Below, piece by piece: positions 8,557 through 18,217 of a stretch of 64,000 nt of DNA. The stretch covers positions 49,117 to 113,116 of the forward strand of contig NZ_BCSX01000034.1 of assembly GCF_001570425.1 (NCBI RefSeq), written 5' to 3'. Made by a program: the position numbers and the translations under genes. The stretch's first letter is position 1. Every line of letters starts with the position of its first letter. Under the pieces are notes generated by a model that saw only the letters and a program-made list of their open reading frames with translations, was not told where the DNA came from and did no database searches. The DNA comes from Mycolicibacterium brisbanense (GTDB taxonomy: Bacteria > Actinomycetota > Actinomycetes > Mycobacteriales > Mycobacteriaceae).

Positions 8557-9168
8557 GTGACTGACATGCGTGGCGCCGGGGCAGGGCTCAACCTTGTCGA
8601 CTCGGTGTACGAGCGACTGCTCTCCGAGCGGATCATCTTCCTGGGCTCCCAAGTTGACGACGACATTGCCAACCGGCTGTGCGCGCAGATTCTGCTGCTG
8701 TCGGCGGAGGATCCGACCAAGGACATCCACCTGTACATCAACTCGCCCGGCGGCTCCATCAGCGCCGGCATGGCGATCTACGACACCATGGTGCTGGCGC
8801 CGTGCGACATCGCGACCTACGCGATGGGCATGGCCGCGTCGATGGGGGAGTTCCTCCTCGCCGCGGGTACCAAGGGCAAGCGTTACGCGCTGCCGCACGC
8901 CCGCATCCTGATGCACCAGCCGCTCGGCGGTGTGACCGGTAGCGCGGCCGACATCGCGATCCAGGCCGAGCAGTTCACGGTCATCAAGAAGGAGATGTTC
9001 CGCCTCAACGCTGAGTTCACCGGGCAGACGATCGAGCGCATCGAGGCCGACTCCGACCGCGACCGCTGGTTCACCGCGCCGGAAGCCCTGGAGTATGGGT
9101 TCGTCGACCACATCATCACCAGCGCCAACGTCAACGGCACCGGACCGGGAGCAGGACTAGACAAATGA
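8557..9168 (+). CDS. clpP1: ClpP1, ATP-dependent Clp protease proteolytic subunit
   Basis: A 203-residue serine peptidase. The catalytic triad is Ser95 (MAASMGEF), His120 (LMHQPLGG) and Asp169 (SDRDRW). The 'YINSPGGS' oxyanion strand is at 60-67. In mycobacteria ClpP1 forms one heptamer ring that stacks on a ClpP2 ring, and both are needed for activity and viability. Start GTG at 8557 follows GAGAAAGCAGG. The stop overlaps the clpP2 start by four bases (ATGA), so the two subunits are translationally coupled. Confidence 0.98.
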   Translation: MTDMRGAGAGLNLVDSVYERLLSERIIFLGSQVDDDIANRLCAQILLLSAEDPTKDIHLYINSPGGSISAGMAIYDTMVLAPCDIATYAMGMAASMGEFLLAAGTKGKRYALPHARILMHQPLGGVTGSAADIAIQAEQFTVIKKEMFRLNAEFTGQTIERIEADSDRDRWFTAPEALEYGFVDHIITSANVNGTGPGAGLDK

Positions 9169-9812
9169 CCGACCACACTGATCCCCGCCTGCAGCCGCAG
9201 GCCCGCTACATCCTGCCGTCCTTCATCGAGCACAGCAGCTTCGGTGTCAAGGAATCGAACCCGTACAACAAGCTGTTCGAGGAACGCATCATCTTCCTCG
9301 GTGTCCAGGTGGACGACGCGTCGGCCAACGACATCATGGCGCAGCTGCTGGTGCTGGAGTCGCTGGATCCCGACCGCGACATCACCATGTACATCAACTC
9401 GCCGGGTGGCTCGTTCACCTCGCTGATGGCGATCTACGACACCATGCAGTACGTGCGGGCCGACATCCAGACCGTGTGCCTGGGTCAGGCCGCGTCGGCC
9501 GCAGCGGTGCTGCTCGCCGCCGGAACCCCCGGCAAGCGTCTGGCACTGCCCAACGCCCGGGTGCTCATCCACCAGCCCTCGCTGGGTGGCGTCATCCAGG
9601 GCCAGTTCTCCGATCTGGAGATCCAGGCCGCCGAGATCGAGCGCATGCGCACCTTGATGGAGACCACGCTGGCGCGCCACACCGGCAAGGATCCCGAGGT
9701 CATCCGCAAGGACACCGACCGCGACAAGATCCTCACCGCCGAGCAGGCCAAGGATTACGGCATCATCGACACGGTGCTGGAGTACCGGAAGTTGTCGGCG
9801 CAGAAGTCGTAA
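9165..9812 (+). CDS. clpP2: ClpP2, ATP-dependent Clp protease proteolytic subunit
   Basis: A 215-residue partner of ClpP1. The triad is Ser111 (GQAASAAA), His136 (LIHQPSLGG) and Asp187 (DTDRDK). 'YINSPGGSFTSLMAIYDTMQ' matches the family core. The N-terminal extension (residues 1-35) is longer than in ClpP1, as in other mycobacterial ClpP2 proteins, where it is partly removed on maturation. ATG start overlaps the clpP1 stop. About 230 bases separate it from clpX, which probably has its own promoter. Confidence 0.98.
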   Translation: MTDHTDPRLQPQARYILPSFIEHSSFGVKESNPYNKLFEERIIFLGVQVDDASANDIMAQLLVLESLDPDRDITMYINSPGGSFTSLMAIYDTMQYVRADIQTVCLGQAASAAAVLLAAGTPGKRLALPNARVLIHQPSLGGVIQGQFSDLEIQAAEIERMRTLMETTLARHTGKDPEVIRKDTDRDKILTAEQAKDYGIIDTVLEYRKLSAQKS

Positions 9813-10042
9813 GCCCGACCGATCGTCTCCGGCAGCGACACGCCCGCATAACAGTCAGCGCACTGACGGGTGGTGAGCGGCCGGAGACGATATGTTCTCC
9901 TGCACAGGTAAATATCACCGACGCGATTCGGCTTTATCGGTCGCACCGCGGAGGAGCGAACGGGTAGCGTCGGGTTTAACGCCCGGGGAAACCCTCGAAA
10001 TGGCGAAACGACCGACCGTGAACAGGAAGTAGGACCCCCCGA
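9813..10042. promoter_or_regulatory. clpP2-clpX spacer, probable clpX promoter region
   Basis: The spacer holds a small palindrome GTCAG-cgca-CTGAC at 9854-9867, and GGGTTT and AAACCC (about 9972-9995) flank a GC-rich loop. The clpX ribosome site AGTAGGA is at about 10027-10033. No open frame is convincing here. Confidence 0.4.
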
Positions 10043-11323
<1,281 letters not shown>

Positions 11324-11337
11324 CCGACATAAAAGCG

Positions 11338-11365
11338 AAAAAGCCCCGCTACGGCGGGGCTTTTT
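11338..11365 (+). terminator. Intrinsic terminator of clpX
   Basis: AAAAAGCCCCGC pairs perfectly with GCGGGGCTTTTT around a TACG loop, ending in a run of T. This is one of the few classical terminators in the window. Confidence 0.95.
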
Positions 11366-11404
11366 GCATGTGCGGGCCATCCGCGCGGGGGTTACCCAAT
11401 CTCG

Positions 11405-11463
11405 GCGAGCAGACGCTGCGGTACCCGACACGCGGCGTTTCAGGTGCCGCAGTGTCTGCTCGG
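11405..11463. repeat. Intergenic palindromic repeat, GGCGTGTC family (copy 2)
   Basis: CGAGCAGACgCTGCGG is matched by CCGCAGtGTCTGCTCG in inverted form, around a centre GACACGCGGCGTTTC. This is the most complete hairpin of the family. It lies between the clpX terminator and the permease operon promoter region. Confidence 0.75.
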
Positions 11464-11484
11464 CCAATGGACTGCATGTTGCCT

Positions 11485-11574
11485 CGAACATCAAACGAAC
11501 AGAAAATCGAACAAATATCTTGACTCTGAACATATGGACAGTGAGACTGTTCACCACAGATGTTCAACCGAACA
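11485..11574. promoter_or_regulatory. Repeated CGAACA motifs and promoter before the permease operon
   Basis: CGAACA occurs at 11485-11490, 11496-11501, 11508-11513 and 11569-11574, the first three one helical turn apart. The partial reverse TGTTC is at 11548 and 11561. TTGACT at 11520-11525 with GAGACT 17 bases later is a possible promoter between them. The pattern fits an operator for the DeoR-family regulator of the same operon; this is inference. Confidence 0.5.
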
Positions 11575-11599
11575 CTGGTCCTGTGAGTCTGGAGGCCAG

Positions 11600-13024
11600 A
11601 TGGCAAGTACGGATGTGAAGGTCGTGCACACCGATCTGCGAAGAGGGTCGATCGGCCTCGCCGGCGTGCTGATGCAGTCGATCGCGCAGATCTCGCCGAC
11701 GCTGGGCATCTTCTACACGATCGGTTTCGCCACGAGCCAAGCCGGTGTGTCCGCTCCGCTGACCTACCTCGCCGCATTCCTGGTCTGCTCCACCATCGCC
11801 GTGCCGATCACCGGTCTGGCGCGTCACCTGCCGTCGGCGGGTGGCTTCTACACGTACATCTCGCACGGCATCGGGCCGCGCTGGGGTTTCCTCACCGGCT
11901 GGCTGTACGCCGTCATGGTGACCGTCGTACCCGCCGCCCTCGCCGCGTTCACCGGAGCGGTACTGCACGACGAGCTCGCGGCCAAGTACGGCATCGGTCT
12001 GCCGTGGTGGGTCTACGCCCTGGTGATCCTGGCTGTCTGTTTCGCCTGCGCCTACCGCGGCATCGTGATCTCCATCCGATTCCTGGTGGTCATGACGATC
12101 TTCGAAATCGCTGTCGGTCTGGGACTTTCGCTCACCGGTGTGATCAACCCCGGACCTGGCGGGGTCAATCTGGATGGCTTCAACCCCGCGCACATCGGCG
12201 CCGGCTCCGGGTTCTTCCTGGCGATTGTGTTGTCGATCTTCGCTTTCACGGGCTTCGAATCCGCGGCCGCGGTCGGCGAGGAGTCCCGTGACCCCAAGCG
12301 GCTGGTGCCGATGGCCATCGGCGGCTCGCTGGCCTTGATCGGTCTGTTCTATGTGATCTGCGCCTGGGGCCTGCAGATCGGGTGGGGCACCGACAACCTT
12401 GCCGCACTTGCTGATTCGCCGACCGCTCCGGCATTCGTCCTGGCGGACCGGCTCTGGCACGGCGGCTCGGTGATCGTGCTGATCGCGTTGGTGAACTCTG
12501 GTCTCGGGGTGTGCATCGCATGCACGACCAGCGCGACCCGGACGATCTTCGGCATGGCCCGCACCGGTGCGTTGCCCGAATCGCTGGCCCGCGTCAGCAA
12601 GTCCTACGGCACCCCGGTGTCGGCCGTCTACCTCGCCACGATCGTCGCGGTCGTCATCACAGTGTTCGTGGGTCTGCCGCTGGGCCCCTACAACCTGTTC
12701 AACATGCTGGGCACCACCGGGACCTTCGTCTACATCCCCATCTTCATCCTCGCCAACATCGCGGCTTTCCTGTTCTTCCGCCGCAAGCATCCCGAGGAGT
12801 TCAAGGTCGTGCCCTTCGTGGTGTGCCCAGTGATTTCGACTGCCGCGCTCCTGACCATCGGCTACAAGAGCATCGTCCCGCTGCCGGACCCGCCTGTGGC
12901 GTATGCGCCCTTCATCGCGGTGGTCTACCTGTTGCTCGGTGTCGCCGTGCTGTACGGCCGTAATCTGCGACCGGGGCGGCGCGACTGGATGGCCAACGCC
13001 GGTGAGCTGCCTGACGTCAACTGA
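11600..13024 (+). CDS. APC-family amino acid/amine permease
   Basis: A 474-residue integral membrane protein with about 12 hydrophobic segments and the APC helix-1 pattern (VLMQSIAQISPTLGIFYTIG). 'FAFTGFESAAAVGEESRDPKR' is the conserved region around helix 6 and loop in this superfamily. It should import an amino acid, amine or amino-sugar conjugate across the plasma membrane. ATG at 11600 is preceded by GGAGG at 11591-11595; upstream in-frame residues are not family-like. It heads an operon with deoR, GMC, SIS and ROK genes, so its substrate is probably processed by those enzymes rather than used as a plain amino acid. Confidence 0.88.
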   Translation: MASTDVKVVHTDLRRGSIGLAGVLMQSIAQISPTLGIFYTIGFATSQAGVSAPLTYLAAFLVCSTIAVPITGLARHLPSAGGFYTYISHGIGPRWGFLTGWLYAVMVTVVPAALAAFTGAVLHDELAAKYGIGLPWWVYALVILAVCFACAYRGIVISIRFLVVMTIFEIAVGLGLSLTGVINPGPGGVNLDGFNPAHIGAGSGFFLAIVLSIFAFTGFESAAAVGEESRDPKRLVPMAIGGSLALIGLFYVICAWGLQIGWGTDNLAALADSPTAPAFVLADRLWHGGSVIVLIALVNSGLGVCIACTTSATRTIFGMARTGALPESLARVSKSYGTPVSAVYLATIVAVVITVFVGLPLGPYNLFNMLGTTGTFVYIPIFILANIAAFLFFRRKHPEEFKVVPFVVCPVISTAALLTIGYKSIVPLPDPPVAYAPFIAVVYLLLGVAVLYGRNLRPGRRDWMANAGELPDVN

Positions 13025-13051
13025 CGGCCACGACACGAAGGACGATATGCG

Positions 13052-13810
13052 ATGAATGCGACCGAACGTCAGCAGCGCATCCTGGAACTGCTCGACAACC
13101 GCGGACGGGTCACCATCGCGGAGCTGAGCACGCGGTTCTCGGTGTCGGACATGACGATTCGGCGTGACCTGGCCCAACTCGAGGATGACGGGCTGTTGCG
13201 TCGCACGCATGGCGGCGCGGTACGCACGCTGAGCGGCAATTTCGAGCCTCCCTTCGCCATGCGCGCCCGGCTCAACGCGGACACCAAACGGGCGATTGCG
13301 GTCAGCGTCGCCGCGGCCCTGTCCGACGGGGAGACGGTGATCCTCGACGGCGGCACCACCGGGGTGGCCATCGCCGAGGAACTCGTCGGCCGCAACCTCA
13401 CGGTGTGTGCGCTCAACACCCGCGTCGCCGAGATTTTGGTGGCCTCGCCCGCGACCCGGGTCATGGTGCCGGGTGGCCTGATTCGTCACGGGGAGCAGTC
13501 CCTGGTCGGCCCGGCCACGGAGCGCACGTTGGCCGACTACCGGTTCGACACCTACGTCATGACGGTGTCCGCTGTCGACATCACCGCGGGCTTCACCGAG
13601 TGGAACGAGGACGACGCCGCCGTGAAACGGGCCGCGTTGCACGCCGCGACGCGGTGCGTGGCCGCGTGCGATTCCACCAAATTCGGTCAGACGGCGTTCG
13701 CCAGGATCGCCGCCGTGGACGCCGCAGATCAGATCCACACCGATGCCAACTTGCCCGAGGACCTGCGCGAGCAACTCGCCGTCGCCGGCATCGCCCCACA
13801 TATCGCTTAG
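13052..13810 (+). CDS. DeoR-family sugar-phosphate-responsive regulator
   Basis: A 252-residue regulator. Residues 1-57 form the DeoR winged helix (RQQRILELLDNRGRVTIAEL; SVSDMTIRRDLAQLE), with the usual 'RTHGGAV' turn. The C-terminal half is the DeoRC sensor, with 'ILDGGTTGVAIAEEL' as the phosphosugar loop and 'ACDSTKFGQTAFARI' near the end. Such proteins typically repress catabolic genes until a sugar phosphate binds. It lies 27 bases after the permease gene and 14 before the GMC gene. The CGAACA repeats upstream of the permease are its likeliest operator. Confidence 0.88.
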   Translation: MNATERQQRILELLDNRGRVTIAELSTRFSVSDMTIRRDLAQLEDDGLLRRTHGGAVRTLSGNFEPPFAMRARLNADTKRAIAVSVAAALSDGETVILDGGTTGVAIAEELVGRNLTVCALNTRVAEILVASPATRVMVPGGLIRHGEQSLVGPATERTLADYRFDTYVMTVSAVDITAGFTEWNEDDAAVKRAALHAATRCVAACDSTKFGQTAFARIAAVDAADQIHTDANLPEDLREQLAVAGIAPHIA

Positions 13811-13824
13811 ATCGGAGTACATGC

Positions 13825-15336
13825 ATGAGCAAGACCCTGCCGGCCGAGGTCGACATCGTCGTCGTCGGCGGCGGCACCGGAGGCGCCGCATGCGCCGGCA
13901 TGCTGGCCGCAGCAGGTTCGGAGTCGGTTCTACTGCTGGAGGCCGGACCCGACTACGGGAGCTATGCCGACGGTGGCTGGCCGGCTGACATGCTGAGCGC
14001 CAAGGAGATTCCGCTGTCGCATGACTGGGTGCTTCGGTCTCCTGACGGTTCTGAGCTCGATCTGCCCAGGGCTCGCGTCATCGGCGGGTGCTCGTCGCAC
14101 AACGGCTGCACCGTGGCCCGCGGCGCCCGAGCGGATTACGACGGCTGGGCCAAACAGGGCAACGCCGGGTGGGAGTCCGATCTTGTTGTGTCGCTGCTGG
14201 ATTGGGGCCACGAGCGGTTTCGGGTACGCCGCTACCGCACCGATGAATTGACCAGTGCTCAGAGGGCTTTCGTCGCGGCCGGGGTGCGTGCCGGGCTGCC
14301 GTGGGCCGACGACCTGGACGACATCGCCGCCGGCCCGGGTATCGGTCCGATGCCGGTGAACATCGTCGACGGCATCCGGTGGAACGCCGCGTTCGCCTTT
14401 CTCGACCCGGTGCGCCACCTGGACCGGTTGACGATCGCCGGCGACAGCCCGGTGCGCCGGATCCTGTTCGACGGCAATCGCGCCGGCGGTGTGGAGCTCA
14501 CCACCGGCGAGGTGGTGCGGGCCGGCCGGATCGTGCTCGCGGGTGGCGCGATCCACTCGCCGGCGATCCTGCAGCGGTCCGGGGTGGGGGCTGCCGACGC
14601 GTTGCGCGCGGTCGGTGTGGCTCCGGTGCTGGATCTGCCGGGAGTGGGGGAGCACCTGCTCGACCACGCCTGTGTGCAACTGGACTTCCACGGTAAAGCG
14701 GGGCTGCTCGACGATCTGGCCGAGCTGGAGTGGAATCCCGATGAGCAGAGCCTGGGCCGCGCCAGGTCGTCGCGGTGTGACAACGGGCCCTACGACATCC
14801 ATGTGTTCATGGTTGCCGGCGCCAACAGTGGTCACCCGGGATTGCCGCCGATCAGCCTGTACGGCGGTGCGATGCGCGCCAAATCTCAAGGCGTGGTGAA
14901 GATCTCGGGCCCTGATCCCGACGCTGCGCTGCGCATCGACCACCGGTACGCCACCGACCCGGACGGTCATGACAAGGTGGTGCTCGGCGAGGCGCTGGAA
15001 CTGTTGCGCACGATGACCGCCGACAGCGAACTGGCTGCGGTGTTGGGCCCACCGGCCAATGACGACCGTGATCCGCTGGCGCACATCGCCAGTTACTGCC
15101 ATCCCGCCGGGACATGCAAGATGGGGCCGAGCTGCGACGCGGATGCCGTCGTCGACGGCAGCGGCGCGGTGCACGGTGTCGACGGCCTGTACGTCGCGGA
15201 CGCCTCGGTGATGCCCGATATCACCCGCGGAAACATCAACCTGCCGACCGCGATGATCGGCGCCCGGATTGCGGCAGGCCTGCTCGGCCTACACCCGGCC
15301 GACGCGGTCGCCCGTTACCTCGACACCACCAGCTAG
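13825..15336 (+). CDS. GMC-family FAD oxidoreductase
   Basis: A 503-residue flavoenzyme of the glucose-methanol-choline family, which oxidises an alcohol carbon of its substrate. The FAD dinucleotide motif is VVGGGTGGAACAGMLA at about 13-28, with 'LLLEAGPDYG' after it. The second signature 'IVLAGGAIHSPAILQRSGVG' is mid-protein. The C-terminal active site has 'CHPAGTCKMG' (catalytic His) and 'RGNINLPTAMIGARIA' (Asn partner). ATG at 13825 has GGAG 8 bases upstream. Substrate is not readable from sequence; operon partners suggest an amino sugar or glycosylated amine. Confidence 0.88.
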   Translation: MSKTLPAEVDIVVVGGGTGGAACAGMLAAAGSESVLLLEAGPDYGSYADGGWPADMLSAKEIPLSHDWVLRSPDGSELDLPRARVIGGCSSHNGCTVARGARADYDGWAKQGNAGWESDLVVSLLDWGHERFRVRRYRTDELTSAQRAFVAAGVRAGLPWADDLDDIAAGPGIGPMPVNIVDGIRWNAAFAFLDPVRHLDRLTIAGDSPVRRILFDGNRAGGVELTTGEVVRAGRIVLAGGAIHSPAILQRSGVGAADALRAVGVAPVLDLPGVGEHLLDHACVQLDFHGKAGLLDDLAELEWNPDEQSLGRARSSRCDNGPYDIHVFMVAGANSGHPGLPPISLYGGAMRAKSQGVVKISGPDPDAALRIDHRYATDPDGHDKVVLGEALELLRTMTADSELAAVLGPPANDDRDPLAHIASYCHPAGTCKMGPSCDADAVVDGSGAVHGVDGLYVADASVMPDITRGNINLPTAMIGARIAAGLLGLHPADAVARYLDTTS

Positions 15337-15344
15337 GAGCACAC

Positions 15345-16331
15345 ATGACGCCGTTCGAATCCGATATCGCCGACCAGCCCGACGCCTTGCGGGCATTTCT
15401 GGCCGGGGCCGAGCCCGACGGATTGGCTGCCGCGCTGACCCGTGGCCACGACCGAATCATCTTGACCGGCATGGGTTCTTCGCACTACGCCGCGTTGCCC
15501 ACTTGGCGCCGAATCGTGGCGACCGGGCGGCCCGCGTGGTGGGTGGACAGCGGTCAGTTGCTCGATTCGCCCCAGCTCGTCACCGGCGACTCGCTGCTCG
15601 TCATGACGTCGCAATCCGGAGCCAGCGGCGAGGTGGTGGCGCTGCTCGACGAATGCCGCCCCGCCACCTTGATCGGCGTCACCAACGACACCGACAGTCC
15701 GCTCGCCCGGTCGGCGGATGTCGTGGTCGCATTGCGCAGCGGTGCTGAAGCCACCGTCAGTACCAAGAGCTACCTGAACACCCTTGCCGCACACCAAGTA
15801 TTGGCTGATGCGATGACCTCGACGCCGCCGGTCATGGGCCTCGATACGGTGACCGCGGTGGAACGCTTCGTGGTTCCCGGCTTCTTCGGCGACGTCGCTG
15901 AGAGCATCGCGGATCGCGACGGCCGGCTGGTATACGTCGGCTTCGCCGATCATGCGGCCACCGCGCTGTACGCCGGTCTGATCACCAAGGAGGGAGCCAA
16001 GATTCCCGCCGACGGTTACATCGGTGGCCAATTCCGGCACGGCCCGCTGGAACTCGCCGGGCCGCGGCTGACCGCGGTGCTGTTCAACGGCGACACCGAG
16101 AACGCCTCGCTGAGCCAACTCGCGGCCGATCTGCTGGCCACCGGATCGACGGTCATCACCGTCGGCGCCGCAAAACCTCTCGGCCATCACATTCCCGGCC
16201 CGGCCGGCGTGCTGTCACAGTTGGCGCACGGTGCGCTTGTCGCACAACACCTTACGGTGGCCGTTGCCAGGGCGCGGAGCATTGTTCCGGGTGCCTTCGC
16301 CTATGGCAGCAAGATCACCGCATCGCTATGA
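15345..16331 (+). CDS. SIS-domain sugar isomerase/deglycase (GlmS-isomerase/FrlB-like)
   Basis: A 328-residue protein with two SIS (sugar isomerase) domains and no glutaminase domain. 'RIILTGMGSSHYAALPTWRR' and 'LLVMTSQSGASGEVVALL' are the phosphosugar-binding loops, as in the isomerase half of GlmS and in fructosamine-6-phosphate deglycase. 'SYLNTLAAHQVLADAM' and 'IGGQFRHGPLELAGP' match the catalytic region of the group. The start lies 8 bases after the GMC stop, with TAGGAGC over that stop. It probably acts on the phosphorylated product of the ROK kinase next to it; the two genes overlap by four bases. Confidence 0.82.
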   Translation: MTPFESDIADQPDALRAFLAGAEPDGLAAALTRGHDRIILTGMGSSHYAALPTWRRIVATGRPAWWVDSGQLLDSPQLVTGDSLLVMTSQSGASGEVVALLDECRPATLIGVTNDTDSPLARSADVVVALRSGAEATVSTKSYLNTLAAHQVLADAMTSTPPVMGLDTVTAVERFVVPGFFGDVAESIADRDGRLVYVGFADHAATALYAGLITKEGAKIPADGYIGGQFRHGPLELAGPRLTAVLFNGDTENASLSQLAADLLATGSTVITVGAAKPLGHHIPGPAGVLSQLAHGALVAQHLTVAVARARSIVPGAFAYGSKITASL

Positions 16332-17239
16332 GTCGCTACCTCGGGGTCGACTTGGGCGGCACCGGAACCCGCGTCGTTGCCATCGACGACGACGGACGGG
16401 TGCTCACCGAGATCACCACCCCCACTGCGCGGGATGTGCGTGGCGGGGAAGCCGTTGCTGCGCTGGTTGCCACGCTCTCCGGCGTGGCGGCCGGGGCGCC
16501 GATCGGAGGTGTCGGGATCGGCGCGAGTGGGCCGGTCGATCCGACGGGCGTGATCCGCAATCCGGCGACCTTACCGGCCTACACCGGAATACGGCTGACC
16601 CGTTTGGTGGGCGAGCGACTCGGTGTGCCGTGCATGATCGACAACGATGCCGTCACCGCGGCGATCGGCGAACACCGGTTCGGCGCGGGTACCGGGTGCG
16701 CCTCGATGCTGATGGTCACTCTGGGTACCGGCATCGGCGTGGCCATGCTGGAAGCGGGGCAGCCGTACCGTGCTGCCGACGGCGGCCATCCCGAGATGGG
16801 GCATATGAGTGTGAAGGGCGCTGCAGCACAATGCTATTGCGGTCTGACCAGCTGTTGGGAGCAGGTGGCATCACGGTCCGCGCTGGACGAGCTGACCGGT
16901 GGACGCAACGCCGAACTGGCTGCCGCTGCCCGCTCGGGCGATGGTGCCGCGCGCACGGTTTTCCACACCTACGGCGCACAGGTGGGCCTCGGGATGGCGA
17001 CCCTGCTCGGCATGTTCCGGCCCGAACTGGTGGTGGTCGGCGGGTCTGCCGCGCAGTATCTGGACCTGTTCGGCGACGGCTTGCGGGCGCAGCTCAGGCG
17101 GTCGCCGGAATTCGCGTGGAACGCGAACGTCATTGCTGCCCGGCTGGGAAACCTCGCGGGCGCGATCGGTGCGGCCGCGATGATGCTCCCGTCATCTGCC
17201 GTCGGCGGTCAGGCGATCACCCGGTCAGGGCGGGTGTAG
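16328..17239 (+). CDS. ROK-family sugar kinase
   Basis: A 303-residue protein. The N-terminal ATP motif is LGVDLGGTGTRV, followed by 'GIGASGPVDPTGVIRNPATLPAY' and 'IDNDAVTAAIGEHRFGAG'. The ROK zinc site is present (CYCGLTSCWE) with the upstream His of 'GHMSVKG'. There is no DNA-binding domain, so it is a kinase rather than a repressor. It would phosphorylate the sugar or amino sugar brought in by the permease. ATGA overlap with the SIS gene shows coupling. Its 3' end overlaps the convergent fdhD gene by 31 bases. Confidence 0.87.
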   Translation: MSRYLGVDLGGTGTRVVAIDDDGRVLTEITTPTARDVRGGEAVAALVATLSGVAAGAPIGGVGIGASGPVDPTGVIRNPATLPAYTGIRLTRLVGERLGVPCMIDNDAVTAAIGEHRFGAGTGCASMLMVTLGTGIGVAMLEAGQPYRAADGGHPEMGHMSVKGAAAQCYCGLTSCWEQVASRSALDELTGGRNAELAAAARSGDGAARTVFHTYGAQVGLGMATLLGMFRPELVVVGGSAAQYLDLFGDGLRAQLRRSPEFAWNANVIAARLGNLAGAIGAAAMMLPSSAVGGQAITRSGRV

Positions 17240-18033
17240 ACGTTCATCGAGTCGCCCCGCAAGAACGCGACCAGCGTCAGGCCGGATTGACTCGCGAGGT
17301 CGACGGCCAGCGAGGATGGCGCCGACACCGCGGCCAACACCGGGATGCCAGCCATCACGGACTTCTGGGTGAGTTCGAACGAGGCCCGGCCGCTGACCAG
17401 CAGCACGGTGCCCGTCAGCGGTATCCGGTTCTGCTCGAGTGCCCAGCCGATCACCTTGTCGACGGCGTTGTGCCTGCCGATGTCTTCGCGGACCACCAGC
17501 ATGGTGCCGTCGCTGGTGAACAGGGCGGCCCCGTGCAGCCCGCCGGTGCTGGCGAACACCTTCTGTGCTTCCCGCAGCCGCGGCGGCATGGCCGAGAGGG
17601 TGTCGGCGGCGACGGTCGACGGGTCATCGCCCGGACAGTAACGGCTGATCAGCCGCACCGCCTCCAGCGACGCCTTGCCGCACACCCCGCAGGAGGATGT
17701 GGTGTAGAAATTGCGGGTCACATCGACGTCGGGCACCGGCACGTCGGGGGCCAACGTCACGTCGAGGACGTTGTAGGTGTTGGTGCCGTTCTCGGTGGCG
17801 CCCCGGCAGTACCGCACGGTCAGCACGTCATCACGGGTGCCGATGACACCCTCGGTCAGCAGAAAGCCCTGGGCCAGCTCGACATCTGAGCCCGGTGTGC
17901 GCATGGTGACGGTGATCGGCGTGCCGTTGACCCGGATTTCCAGCGGTTCTTCGACGACGAGCGTCTCGGCCCGCTTCTCGGCGCCGGTCGCGTCCAGATG
18001 GGTGGCCCGGCGTCGCGTCGTCACCCGGCCCAC
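17209..18033 (-). CDS. fdhD: FdhD, sulfur carrier for formate dehydrogenase maturation
   Basis: A 274-residue protein that passes sulfur from a cysteine desulfurase to the molybdenum cofactor of formate dehydrogenase. The key cysteine loop is 'TSSCGVCGKASLEAVR'. 'VREDIGRHNAVDKVIGWAL' and 'LLVSGRASFELTQKSVMAGIPVLAAVSAPSSLA' are the conserved core. GTG at 18033 is chosen because GGGAGGCGG precedes it and the product then begins like other mycobacterial FdhD proteins (GRVTTRRR). No formate dehydrogenase gene is in the window; mobA at 53955 serves the same cofactor. Confidence 0.95.
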   Translation of the reverse strand: MGRVTTRRRATHLDATGAEKRAETLVVEEPLEIRVNGTPITVTMRTPGSDVELAQGFLLTEGVIGTRDDVLTVRYCRGATENGTNTYNVLDVTLAPDVPVPDVDVTRNFYTTSSCGVCGKASLEAVRLISRYCPGDDPSTVAADTLSAMPPRLREAQKVFASTGGLHGAALFTSDGTMLVVREDIGRHNAVDKVIGWALEQNRIPLTGTVLLVSGRASFELTQKSVMAGIPVLAAVSAPSSLAVDLASQSGLTLVAFLRGDSMNVYTRPDRVIA

Positions 18034-18097
18034 GGTTGCCGCCTCCCGGTCATGACTCCAACTTAGTCCGTTGCTCGGCCATCGGTTCACTGGCGGA

Positions 18098-18217
18098 TGA
18101 CTACGACCGTTACCAGCGTTAACGCCGGTATTGCGCCCTTGACGCGCAGGTAACACTTCCGCCATCGAGCTTTCCTACTGTGGGCCGGTCACGCACATGT
18201 AGCGATAGGGAAGTCCA
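18098..18217. promoter_or_regulatory. Promoter region of the type III glutamine synthetase
   Basis: GTTAC-cagcgt-TAACG (about 18111-18126) and GGTAAC (about 18150) resemble half-sites of actinobacterial GlnR boxes (GTnAC-n6-GAAAC), but neither is a full match. Nitrogen control of this gene would make sense; the site call is weak. Confidence 0.25.

Noticed and set aside
13405..13824. Upstream extension of the GMC oxidoreductase
   Set aside because: It overlaps the deoR gene in another frame; ATG 13825 has a ribosome site and the FAD motif follows at the usual distance.
11564..13891. Long minus-strand open frame of 775 codons across the permease and deoR genes
   Set aside because: It is the antisense shadow of two clear genes, rich in Arg/Gly/His/Asp with no family features, as expected in high-GC DNA.
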